Shown piece by piece: positions 10,001 to 15,354 of a DNA stretch of 20,087 nucleotides. The notes below the pieces were generated by a model. That model was given only the letters and a program-made list of their open reading frames with translations, had not been told where the DNA came from and ran no database searches. Location: contig DAJH01000059.1 of NCBI GenBank assembly GCA_002498925.1, positions 1 through 20,087 of the forward strand, in the 5' to 3' direction. The stretch comes from Euryarchaeota archaeon UBA173 (lineage in GTDB: Archaea; Thermoplasmatota; Poseidoniia; Poseidoniales; Thalassarchaeaceae). A program made the position numbers and the translations under genes. The first letter of the stretch is position 1. Each line of letters begins with the position of its first letter.

Positions 10001-10647
10001 CTGGCATGCGATTTGGGAAATGAAGGAGGGTGATCCAGAAAAATAATCCCATCAATATCCTTCAGAGTAAACGGGATATTGGTATTGGATAGGTTCGCTA
10101 GAATTCGAGTGGTGACGAAATCTGGATGAGTGCCGCCCAGCCTTTTCTCCAGATCGTGGAGGATCATGGAGAATGACTTGATTCCCGGGCCATCCCATGA
10201 CCCTAGTGCATGTTCAAGGGCGAGGAAGCGATGTAGCTCAGACAGCGAGTTTGTTTTACCCCGCCCCCATGGCATATCAGGGAGTGGGTTGATGACTGGA
10301 AAGGAGAGTTTGGCAGCAGCGGAGGCGCAAGCTTCGTGGAGGACAACCTCGAATGCCGGACCCGTGGAAAGCCTCCTAGGGAGTCTCAGATCTGCTAGAA
10401 GTGCTGACTTCAGAGAGTCGATCGTGTGGTGGCCATTGCGGTCGAAGGCGAAGCCTAGTTCACTTATTCTATGCATTACCTCCCTTCGACTCTCCTCATT
10501 TGGGTAGATAATGAGGACCTTCGAAGGCCCTCCTGTTGATGTCGGTCGTGGGTCTATAGCCTGGTTAACGAGGTGTTCGAAAAGCCAATCTGGAATAGAT
10601 CCGGGACTGGTCTCCTCGATTGATAGGGAACTCTCTCCGGTTGGCAT
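7087..10647 (-). CDS. AddB-like subunit with Fe-S PD-(D/E)XK nuclease and degenerate helicase region
   Basis: This is the predicted partner of the AddA-like helicase. Numbered from ATG 10647 (1186 aa; AddB is about 1160), the N-terminal ~800 residues have the length and broad alpha/beta character of an inactive UvrD-like fold, but no Walker A, Walker B or motif VI is visible. The C-terminal nuclease is clear: CPRRGW (Cys818), GDLMHDIHYD (His850), GWIDRVD (Asp1002), RDLKTS (Asp1045, Lys1047), QLAIY (Gln1067, Tyr1071), then CxxCxxxxxC (Cys1169, 1172, 1178). The four-cysteine arrangement is that of the AddB/Cas4 Fe-S nuclease. An upstream in-frame ATG at 10671 exists, but GGAGGAG lies 4 nt before ATG 10647, so I prefer the latter. 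The stop overlaps the AddA-like start by one base. Identity as AddB-like rests on the nuclease domain plus gene order; the N-terminal half alone would not show it. Confidence 0.88.
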   Translation of the reverse strand: MPTGESSLSIEETSPGSIPDWLFEHLVNQAIDPRPTSTGGPSKVLIIYPNEESRREVMHRISELGFAFDRNGHHTIDSLKSALLADLRLPRRLSTGPAFEVVLHEACASAAAKLSFPVINPLPDMPWGRGKTNSLSELHRFLALEHALGSWDGPGIKSFSMILHDLEKRLGGTHPDFVTTRILANLSNTNIPFTLKDIDGIIFLDHPPSFPKSHARILLALSEICPIHQLTNPGSFRLGHHGFQLQDKKPISSTSDIPPWVPTHEIEDAPEAQSFRRVMLQSEDHSFDAALSIIKEELDKNDNSSVIIVDPSLKDSIGKWTRLLRNIGLSTQDRETPLISTPAGFWLHQLCNSGHGTNSFSMEDIRTLSMQVSISPFEAVLEHPSSPEISPVADPALISTFSRTEHILGGRGALSSWLDALRVPPKSDDNGPAKESTQWWLLSLSCSMKPLLRKEDRELLEREDIYVGCHTGVKLPVHEPPKDADEWLNNASKILIQQGNKTSLEDNSIPPAIVVQRILSEHRSLRKLQSTLGTDPAKKGPEWVHETSHLIRSLTISNNPMNTSRIRLMSPAMTLGCSSDLLIMANTSSSSWKLKVPKFAFLGDSERHSRNLLGPEGPIMDARHYLSNILHCSPRVVILDPSTDSSTPAAAPIREITIDLVEDPEVYAYDEKAPLSPRDKRQSEGSQLIRMISPERPPLNPDSISIPLDVELQRDREARQPTNVGPDGHFSDAALNHFTSIDTDLLIKSGSKYADEEGNKHTPRSSDRWPVFPPIDPRPLSLNATGSIVSDARNGHLGGPIQNVRIWSASRLQEWARCPRRGWLASGLRAREDESQSEDLDQRVHGDLMHDIHYDILHEVLGMKMGEERDVEEVLRGESPISIEKSGITGESLMKTALESLDSRARWLERTDATSTHWRKELSGMSQEDWRDWLSNPEPKSVSGRIGAMISSEFSVSGAMPIAVEWDISGPNKSGTEISLSKQLHIPEMKDVPSILVRGWIDRVDLLPHDETGLIWVNEDGSDTVAPLRIHGSGWKPRRLVAIRDLKTSIGKTPEERHRTGLLDELQLAIYSRAWEVNHPGDLVVGAGISLFGHDSEHRIEVSEGFVSAEAIGERTRLTHELFRFPDESAASESDPFRAWLAHRLSVALKTAQSASHGKVHPTPSKASCRYCPVKSACDVRLEDDF

Positions 10648-10651
10648 TCGA

Positions 10652-10658
10652 CTCCTCC
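10652..10658 (-). promoter_or_regulatory. Shine-Dalgarno motif that sets the AddB-like start
   Basis: The minus strand reads GGAGGAG, 4 nt before ATG 10647. It would lie inside the coding region if the upstream ATG at 10671 were used, and no such motif precedes 10671. Confidence 0.7.
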
Positions 10659-10683
10659 GAGCGTATGCCATCCCGGGCAGGGG

Positions 10684-10693
10684 TTATTCAACC
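10684..10693 (-). promoter_or_regulatory. Possible TATA box for the helicase-nuclease operon
   Basis: The minus strand reads GGTTGAATAA in the 78-bp gap between the thioredoxin-like gene and the AddB-like gene. Initiation about 26 nt downstream would give a short leader holding the GGAGGAG motif before ATG 10647. The match to an archaeal TATA consensus is only moderate. Confidence 0.35.
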
Positions 10694-10725
10694 CAACTGA
10701 TGGTCAGGAGAGAAGCTCGTAGTCA

Positions 10726-11646
10726 TTAGTTGGTTCGACGTGGCACGAGTGCAGCGAGGCTACAGAGAAGTGCCGATATCCCTGCTGCAGGGAGCGGTGA
10801 ACCGTCATTGGGGGTTTCTTGCTCCCAGTCTACTATGAGAACAACGGTCATGTCATCGCCATCCCAATTAGAAGGGGGGGTCAATGAGACAATCCCGTCC
10901 TCTCCTTCCAACTGTATTGACTCGCGCAAGACGTGCGAGTAGTGTTCGAGTCCATTCGAGCCATCTGGGTAGTAAGCTGTTTCCTCGACAAACATGATCC
11001 ATGGAATCAATGAAAGGGCATGGCACTCGCCTTCACAATTGTAGGTAACTCCAGAAGTATTCCACGTTATCTCGATGCCTTGGTCTGGATTTTCTGGGAT
11101 TGAAACCGACATTCCCAAATGCCCAGTGATAGGAGCGGAGGAGCCTTCGGAAATCGATGCTCTGAAGTCCTCTGTGATTGAGTCGGTTTTCGGCCGAGTA
11201 CCAAAGTGCATTCTCTCGCCATCGATGATTGTAGTAGGCGCCAAGTGCGGTGCCCCTCCTACCTCGGTGACCGCATGGCCGTACATGGCCTCCCAGCGCT
11301 CCTCAGTGCTGTTACTGCCGAAAGGGTCGTTCACCTGGAACCAGTGGTCATGGTAGTGGATTAGTTCGACTTCAGATTCTCCGATTGCGTCCTCCATGTA
11401 ACCCTCCGTTTTTACGCAGTTCAAGCACCAAGTAGCAGTATACACCTCGATTACCGTGGGGAGTTCGCTCACCTCTGAGGATACTGATGAAGAGTTTCCG
11501 TAGAGAGGGAGGGAGATTCCCCCTATTGTCCCCCCGTTGGAGTCTGTGGAGGTCCTTGCCTCGTCCCAGTCAACTTGAGTAGTCGCGCCGGAGACGAATG
11601 GAACCAATAAGAGAGAGGTCAACAAGACTGCTAGGGCGGTTCTCAT
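10726..11646 (-). CDS. Secreted, C-terminally anchored thioredoxin-fold protein (DUF1223/Omp28-like)
   Basis: This is an exported protein of 306 residues. A Sec signal peptide covers about 1-20 (hydrophobic core, then VSGA). The thioredoxin-like domain at about 62-150 contains VIEVYTATWCLNC, a redox CxxC (Cys74, Cys77). It is followed by a YHDHW...DPFG...ER...YG segment and a TTIIDGERM strand, the pattern of DUF1223/Omp28-type proteins. Residues 165-275 look like a beta-sandwich with a second Cys pair (204, 208). The C-terminus carries PLPAAG, a hydrophobic segment (about 284-301) and a basic VPRRTN tail, resembling an archaeal surface-anchoring or sorting signal. It probably acts outside the membrane in disulfide chemistry or metal handling, but the substrate is unknown. 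ATG 11646 has no Shine-Dalgarno motif; a TATA-like CAATATCATAG about 25 nt upstream suggests a leaderless message. It lies 39 bp downstream of the aldolase gene. Confidence 0.85.
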   Translation of the reverse strand: MRTALAVLLTSLLLVPFVSGATTQVDWDEARTSTDSNGGTIGGISLPLYGNSSSVSSEVSELPTVIEVYTATWCLNCVKTEGYMEDAIGESEVELIHYHDHWFQVNDPFGSNSTEERWEAMYGHAVTEVGGAPHLAPTTIIDGERMHFGTRPKTDSITEDFRASISEGSSAPITGHLGMSVSIPENPDQGIEITWNTSGVTYNCEGECHALSLIPWIMFVEETAYYPDGSNGLEHYSHVLRESIQLEGEDGIVSLTPPSNWDGDDMTVVLIVDWEQETPNDGSPLPAAGISALLCSLAALVPRRTN

Positions 11647-11662
11647 GGTTTCTTGCGGGCGC

Positions 11663-11673
11663 CTATGATATTG
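11663..11673 (-). promoter_or_regulatory. TATA-like box for the thioredoxin-fold gene
   Basis: The minus strand reads CAATATCATAG, centred about 23-25 nt before ATG 11646. This is the spacing expected when transcription starts at or next to the start codon. No Shine-Dalgarno motif is present, in line with a leaderless mRNA. Confidence 0.4.
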
Positions 11674-11685
11674 AACGCTTGTGGG

Positions 11686-12762
11686 TCATTGTGCCTTATC
11701 GAATGCGTTGATCGCCCTGTCAATATCCTCGTCGGTGATATGCAGATGGGTTACTGCCCGGATCGAGGATTCGTCGATTGTGAGGGTGTCAACTCCTTGT
11801 TTGGAGAGTCTCGAGACGAGTCGGTCGGCTTCACCCTCTTCGCAGTTGATGTACACCATGTTAGTCTCAACTTGTTCAAGGTCGACAGAGAACGCGGGCA
11901 TCTGCTCGACCGCCTCTGCGAGCCTCCTCGCCCTACTATGGTCCTCCGATAGCCTGTCTATGTTGTTGTCCAAAGCATAGTTTCCACCTGCGGCAATAAT
12001 TCCTGCCTGCCTCATGCCACCACCGAACATTTTGCGCCATCGGTACGCTCGAGATATCATCTCCGAGGAGCCGGCCAGGACGCTTCCCACTGGGGCCCCG
12101 AGCCCCTTGCTAAGGCAGATTGAGACTGAGTCGTAGTCCCTGACGATCCGTGAGACGTCTTGGCCGGTAGCAACAGATGCGTTGAATATCCTAGCTCCAT
12201 CTATGTGGGAGGTGCAGTCATTCTCCCTAGCAACCTCTGCAATAGCGTCCATGGTCTCCAAGGGGTAGCAAGTCCCGCCTCCCCTGTTAGCTGTATTCTC
12301 GACGCATATCATCGATCCGTTCGGGAAGTGCCCGAGGCTCCCGTCTACCTTCCTTACCGCCCTAGCCACATCGTCCGGATCCATAATTCCCTGGGTGCCT
12401 GGAACCAATGCAACAGAGACACCGGATAGAGCTGCGAAGCCCCCTCCTTCGTAGATGTAGATGTGGCTGTGTGACTCTGTAATTATCTCATCGCCGGGTT
12501 CGGTCTGGGCTCTGATTGCAGTGGCGTTCGACATAGTTCCCGAGGAGACGAACAGTGCTGACTCCTTGCCCAGCATTCGAGCAATCCTTTCCTGTAGCTC
12601 GATTACGGTTGGGTCGTCCCCTAGAACATCGTCACCGACCTTCGCGGAAGACATTGCTTCCCTCATTGCGGGAGTGGGTTGTGTGACTGTGTCGCTTCGG
12701 AGGTCGACTCTGTCGGAAGGGTAATCTCGCACGTCCAGAGCAGGAAAGCTATCCCATATCAA
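11686..12762 (-). CDS. ltaE: Low-specificity L-threonine aldolase (PLP, GLY1/LtaE family)
   Basis: This enzyme cleaves L-threonine or allo-threonine to glycine and acetaldehyde using pyridoxal phosphate. From TTG 12762 the product is 358 aa, normal for this fold-type I family. Diagnostic segments are VDLRSDTVTQPTPAM (19-33), GDDVLGDDPTV (43-53), FVSSGTMSNATA (71-82, PLP phosphate loop), the SHIYIYEGGG region (about 99-108), HIDGARIFNA (PLP Asp188) and ICLSKGLGAPVGS, where Lys219 is the Schiff-base lysine. The start is uncertain: there is no ATG before the conserved core. TTG 12762 is the longest option and GTG 12732 would shorten it by 10 residues; neither has a Shine-Dalgarno motif. The upstream region holds a TATA-like box and a 17-bp palindrome. 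The gene is divergent from the aquaporin-like gene and may be transcribed with the downstream thioredoxin-fold gene. Confidence 0.92.
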   Translation of the reverse strand: MIWDSFPALDVRDYPSDRVDLRSDTVTQPTPAMREAMSSAKVGDDVLGDDPTVIELQERIARMLGKESALFVSSGTMSNATAIRAQTEPGDEIITESHSHIYIYEGGGFAALSGVSVALVPGTQGIMDPDDVARAVRKVDGSLGHFPNGSMICVENTANRGGGTCYPLETMDAIAEVARENDCTSHIDGARIFNASVATGQDVSRIVRDYDSVSICLSKGLGAPVGSVLAGSSEMISRAYRWRKMFGGGMRQAGIIAAGGNYALDNNIDRLSEDHSRARRLAEAVEQMPAFSVDLEQVETNMVYINCEEGEADRLVSRLSKQGVDTLTIDESSIRAVTHLHITDEDIDRAINAFDKAQ

Positions 12763-12781
12763 CTAATTCAGTCGGATTGCC

Positions 12782-12798
12782 TCAGTGCGTAGCACTGA
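12782..12798. promoter_or_regulatory. 17-bp palindrome upstream of the threonine aldolase gene, candidate operator
   Basis: TCAGTGC and GCACTGA form a perfect inverted repeat around GTA. It lies 20-36 bp upstream of TTG 12762, directly downstream of an AT-rich TATA-like stretch on the minus strand (about 12799-12815, TTTTATCATAAAG). A regulator bound here would block initiation. It could also be a short hairpin in the leader. Confidence 0.45.
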
Positions 12799-12873
12799 AC
12801 TTTATGATAAAATACTAGATATTCCCCAAGATATCAGGTGTTGTAGAGAACACCGGCAAATAACAAAACATCG

Positions 12874-12890
12874 GTTTTTGACTGTTTTTG
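12874..12890. repeat. GTTTTTG direct repeat, 10-bp period
   Basis: GTTTTTG occurs at 12874-12880 and 12884-12890, exactly one helical turn apart, upstream of the aquaporin-like gene's TATA box. Two copies on the same DNA face suggest cooperative regulator binding, but T-runs also occur by chance in this AT-rich spacer. Confidence 0.35.
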
Positions 12891-12891
12891 G

Positions 12892-12904
12892 CCTATTCAA
12901 TAGG
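12892..12904. promoter_or_regulatory. 13-bp palindrome next to the plus-strand TATA box, candidate operator
   Basis: CCTATT and AATAGG form a perfect inverted repeat around one C. It ends 6 bp before the TATA-like TTATAAG, where a transcription-factor-B recognition element or activator site would sit. Confidence 0.4.
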
Positions 12905-12910
12905 TTTCAA

Positions 12911-12917
12911 TTATAAG
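12911..12917 (+). promoter_or_regulatory. TATA box of the aquaporin-like gene
   Basis: TTATAAG lies 54 bp before ATG 12965. Initiation about 26 bp downstream (near 12940) would give a leader of about 25 nt containing the strong GAGGAGG ribosome-binding site. Confidence 0.5.
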
Positions 12918-12950
12918 ATATGGGTCTTGTGGGCAACCGCTCACTAAGGT

Positions 12951-12957
12951 GAGGAGG
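12951..12957 (+). promoter_or_regulatory. Strong Shine-Dalgarno site of the aquaporin-like gene
   Basis: GAGGAGG (within GGTGAGGAGG) lies 7 nt before ATG 12965. It is the best ribosome-binding site in the window and suggests high translation of this gene. Confidence 0.75.
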
Positions 12958-12964
12958 AAAAAAT

Positions 12965-13549
12965 ATGGAAATGGACAACAGAGCAATGATGAATGAAGTT
13001 GGCGGTGCCTTTATGGTATCCTGGATGGTTCTCGCGGGAGCCGGACTAGGAAGCCTAGAGGGCGCTGTCCTACTAGCTGCAGCATGGATGGCAATAAGTG
13101 GAGCGCACATCCTGCCTGTTGTTACTTGGTGCCACATGATGACCGGTGACCTGAGTGACACAGACGGAATGATGGGTAACGCTATGCTACTCTTATCTCA
13201 GGTAGTCGGTGCCGCACTAGCGATCGCACTGATGACCGAGGCTGGAGCTATAGAGACCGGTTGGGCAGCAACAGCCTGGGAGGCCCCTGAGCTATGGGGA
13301 GCACTCGGGATGATTGCAGGTGGTGCAGTATTCTGGACCATCTACACCCGATGTGACGCATGGATGGCGGCCTTCTCGTTGATGGCGCTAGCCGGTGCAA
13401 TGGGCGGAATGGACGCAGCGCACGAGATGGGAGCTTCGCTCCTAAGCGGCGCGGATGGCATCCAAGATGTCGCCCTAGACTGGATTGTCGATGGCCTACT
13501 AGTAGGTCTTGGCGCCAGAGTCGGCGTAATGGTCGACGACATGGTCTGA
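12965..13549 (+). CDS. Aquaporin-like (MIP fold) membrane protein with both NPA motifs replaced
   Basis: This is a predicted integral membrane protein of 194 residues with six hydrophobic segments (about 13-30, 33-49, 70-92, 110-128, 132-148, 170-188) and two re-entrant half-helices in MIP positions. MIP hallmarks can be aligned: NEVGGAFMVSW matches the helix-1 E-x-x-G-T/A-F pattern, SGAHILPVVTW matches SGAHxNPAVT, and GGMDAAHEMGASL matches G-x-M-NPAR-x-x-G-x-x-L. The two pore asparagines are replaced: the first NPA is Leu50-Pro51-Val52 and the second is Asp150-Ala151-Ala152. The selectivity-filter Arg is His153. It is shorter than usual MIPs (about 220-270 aa) and Met-rich. It is transcribed alone, away from the aldolase, with a clear TATA box and Shine-Dalgarno motif. 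CDS status is very secure. The MIP relationship is my alignment by eye, and the transported substrate, if any, is unknown. Confidence 0.75.
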   Translation: MEMDNRAMMNEVGGAFMVSWMVLAGAGLGSLEGAVLLAAAWMAISGAHILPVVTWCHMMTGDLSDTDGMMGNAMLLLSQVVGAALAIALMTEAGAIETGWAATAWEAPELWGALGMIAGGAVFWTIYTRCDAWMAAFSLMALAGAMGGMDAAHEMGASLLSGADGIQDVALDWIVDGLLVGLGARVGVMVDDMV

Positions 13550-13581
13550 GATCGGTAAAACGATTGGTCAGAATAACGTAA

Positions 13582-13611
13582 GGCGGACTGGGGGTTAACT
13601 CCCAGTCCGTC
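13582..13611. terminator. Convergent intergenic hairpin, likely bidirectional terminator or mRNA 3' end structure
   Basis: CGGACTGGG (13584-13592) pairs perfectly with CCCAGTCCG (13601-13609). The stem extends inward by a G-T and a G-C pair to a TTAA loop, and outward by a G-T and a G-C pair. It sits between the stop of the aquaporin-like gene and the stop of pth2, which converge on it. There is no T-run on either side, so it may stabilise 3' ends rather than terminate by itself. Confidence 0.6.
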
Positions 13612-13635
13612 GAAACTCTAACATCCTCAGTGCTT

Positions 13636-13980
13636 CTACTTGACGAGCGGCAGACTGCTGGTTATCGCATCTATGGAACTCCTAGGGCCTGGTCCGAGAC
13701 CAACCACGGTCACTGTGCCTGGTGGAATCTCAGTATGGCCTGCATCTTTCACCATGTGGGCTATCAGTCCGCTCTCGGCGGCTTCACCATATATCCTCTT
13801 CAGACCTTCCAAGTGAGGGGCGGCTACTACGATCTTGCGAGCCCCCCCACCTAGGTACCCCTTCAGAATCTTTGGCTCCCTAGAGCTGGCCTTGAGGATG
13901 CATTCGCTTACTGCGTGGCCGCACTGTGCTGCTAGCTTTCCCTTGGATAGGTTGAGGTCGGCTCTTGTGACCAAGACCAT
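13636..13980 (-). CDS. pth2: Peptidyl-tRNA hydrolase, Pth2 type
   Basis: This cytosolic enzyme releases tRNA from peptidyl-tRNAs that drop off the ribosome. The 114-residue product has the normal length and full Pth2 signature: MVLVTRADLNLSKGKLAAQCGHA (Lys15, Gln19 and His22 in the active site), GGGARKIVV, LIAHMVKDAGHTEIPPGT (Asp in the catalytic DAG) and VVGLGPGPRSSID near the end. Bacterial Pth is unrelated, so this is archaeal/eukaryotic-type. ATG 13980 begins 7 nt after the stop of the ECF S-component gene, so the two are almost certainly co-transcribed. It is the last gene of the leftward cluster and converges with the aquaporin-like gene on a hairpin. Confidence 0.96.
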   Translation of the reverse strand: MVLVTRADLNLSKGKLAAQCGHAVSECILKASSREPKILKGYLGGGARKIVVAAPHLEGLKRIYGEAAESGLIAHMVKDAGHTEIPPGTVTVVGLGPGPRSSIDAITSSLPLVK

Positions 13981-13987
13981 GGTCAGC

Positions 13988-14638
13988 TCAGGTTCTGGAC
14001 GCGACAGCCTCTCTCACCACCGTTCTACTGAGATTGTGTCGGGACATCATCTCAGATAATGGAGCCGCTAGCCATGCGACGAAGAACACGTTTCCAGAAG
14101 CATGGAGAACGTCGAATGGTATTCCTGAGACGATGTACAATGGAAGCATCTCCGCCCCGAATGAGTGTAGAGCACTAAGCGAAACCGTCCAGTCAAACAG
14201 GAATGCAGCAACCACGGACAGGGCAGCGACTCTGGAGACTGAGATAGTGCCAGAAGGAGCCAGTCTCTCTGAGAGGAGCGCTCCTGATACCCCCACTAGG
14301 GACCAGGCAGCAGCCTGGTATAGTGTCCATATACCGTGACCAAGGAATAGATTCGAGACCAACGCAACTGAAGTTGCTAGAACTACGGACCTAGGGGCAC
14401 CGTAGTGAATCCCTGCAAGCAGGACGACTACCGTGACTGGCTGTACATTCGGCAGGGGCTCTAGAAGGACCCTCCCTGAGACTGCGAATATCCCAAGTAG
14501 GAACAGCACTGCGACGTCATTTCCTGGATTCAAGCCCCTCTCGGCCTTCCACATAGACCAGCCAATAATGGCTAGGAGGAGGATGTTCATGATCAGGGTC
14601 TCGGCAGGAGACAGAGTCACTGCATGCGCGTCTAACAT
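13988..14638 (-). CDS. ECF transporter S component, probably vitamin (cobalamin-type)
   Basis: This is the membrane substrate-binding subunit of an energy-coupling-factor vitamin importer. From ATG 14638 it has 216 residues and about six transmembrane helices. Recognisable segments are PNVQPVT (63-69), a GxxYGAPRS turn, SNLFLGHGIWTLYQ (95-108), AAWSLVGVSGALL and GIPFDVLHASGN (172-183). The N-V-x-P-V-T plus S-N-x-F-x-G-x-G-x-W-T pattern is that of S components linked to cobalamin uptake (CblT/CbrT-like). A GTG at 14656 is in frame, but GAGGGTG lies about 5 nt before ATG 14638. No EcfT or EcfA gene is in the window, so the energising module must be elsewhere, as in group II ECF systems. It sits between a DUF4430 protein and pth2. 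A 13-bp palindrome lies 26-38 bp upstream. Substrate assignment is inference; other vitamins are possible. Confidence 0.82.
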   Translation of the reverse strand: MLDAHAVTLSPAETLIMNILLLAIIGWSMWKAERGLNPGNDVAVLFLLGIFAVSGRVLLEPLPNVQPVTVVVLLAGIHYGAPRSVVLATSVALVSNLFLGHGIWTLYQAAAWSLVGVSGALLSERLAPSGTISVSRVAALSVVAAFLFDWTVSLSALHSFGAEMLPLYIVSGIPFDVLHASGNVFFVAWLAAPLSEMMSRHNLSRTVVREAVASRT

Positions 14639-14663
14639 GGTTGCACCCTCACACACATGGGAG

Positions 14664-14676
14664 GATTAGTCTAATC
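14664..14676. promoter_or_regulatory. 13-bp palindrome upstream of the ECF S-component gene, candidate operator
   Basis: GATTAG and CTAATC form a perfect inverted repeat around a T. It lies 26-38 bp upstream of ATG 14638, at the TATA distance for a short-leader transcript, in the 59-bp gap after the DUF4430 gene. A repressor here could control vitamin uptake. Confidence 0.42.
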
Positions 14677-14697
14677 ATGATTTTGCTTCCCAATAGC

Positions 14698-15330
14698 TCA
14701 CCATGTCATAATTGTCCAAGTTACTACGCTATCGCCATCAAGGGGAAGGTCACTGATTCCAACAGGTGCCAACTGGCCATTGTGGTAAAGTGCATAGTAT
14801 GCTCCGGATGAGAAGTCCTCTGGGCACGGTGCTACATCGCATGGCTCGACGCCTCCGATGGAATCAATCTGAATGCCGAAGGAGAATTGCGTTGAGGTGT
14901 AGGCAAAGTCCCCTCCTGATGCCATTACCGCCTCGTCAAATAGATCAATTCCAGTCTCATAGCCAGAGAAGCCACCGACACATGCTCCGGAGCCGTTCCA
15001 GTTGGAGTCGGTCATGAAATTCGTTCCGTCGCTGTCAATGTGGTGCCTTCCGCCACCATACCCCTCAGGTGCAATATCCTCTGGGAAATCGAAGCACACG
15101 ACTTGCTTTCCTTCCCAGATATCAGGCAGGCCATAGTGGGGGTCTCCTTCATCATCAACTAACTCAGAGGTCATCCTAGCCCACTCAGTGGAAATAATCG
15201 AGGAGGATAGCAGGATCACGACTAGCCAAAGTGCTGAGAGTACCTTTAGTCTGTCTTCTTCCTTTATCTTGCTTCCAAGTGCTACGGAAGCCGCTATCAT
15301 GACTATCAGGATGGAGACTATATCGGACAT
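14698..15330 (-). CDS. Membrane-anchored protein with DUF4430 / transcobalamin-like C-terminal domain
   Basis: The protein has 210 residues. Two N-terminal hydrophobic helices (about 4-20 and 28-47) anchor an ectodomain of about 160 residues. The ectodomain carries the DUF4430 pattern: ETGIDLFDEAV (helix start), FSFGIQIDSIGGV (strand to a conserved I-x-S/G-I-G-G), then GAYYALYHNGQLAPVGISD and LPLDGDSVVTWTI. The Y-x-x-x-x-NG-x...GD-x-V-x-W ending is typical of the transcobalamin-like C-terminal domain. Four cysteines (79, 117, 164, 169) may form disulfides. It most likely captures a corrinoid or similar ligand outside the membrane and passes it to the ECF S component encoded 59 bp downstream. 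ATG 15330 has no Shine-Dalgarno motif; AGTTAAATTA about 26 nt upstream suggests a leaderless start separate from gatE. Domain assignment is by pattern; ligand is inference. Confidence 0.78.
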   Translation of the reverse strand: MSDIVSILIVMIAASVALGSKIKEEDRLKVLSALWLVVILLSSSIISTEWARMTSELVDDEGDPHYGLPDIWEGKQVVCFDFPEDIAPEGYGGGRHHIDSDGTNFMTDSNWNGSGACVGGFSGYETGIDLFDEAVMASGGDFAYTSTQFSFGIQIDSIGGVEPCDVAPCPEDFSSGAYYALYHNGQLAPVGISDLPLDGDSVVTWTIMTW

Positions 15331-15354
15331 GGAAAACTAGTGGAGGGTCGAGGG

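Noticed and set aside
10570..10590. GTTCGA string resembling a tRNA T-loop
   Set aside because: No acceptor or D-arm pairing surrounds it, and it lies within the AddB-like coding sequence.
10648..10671. Eight-codon N-terminal extension of the AddB-like gene from ATG 10671
   Set aside because: GGAGGAG lies within this stretch at the right distance from ATG 10647, so the shorter start is more likely; the longer one cannot be ruled out.
14639..14697. Possible cobalamin riboswitch before the ECF S-component gene
   Set aside because: The gap is only 59 bp, far too short for the cobalamin aptamer, and no B12-box-like sequence is seen.
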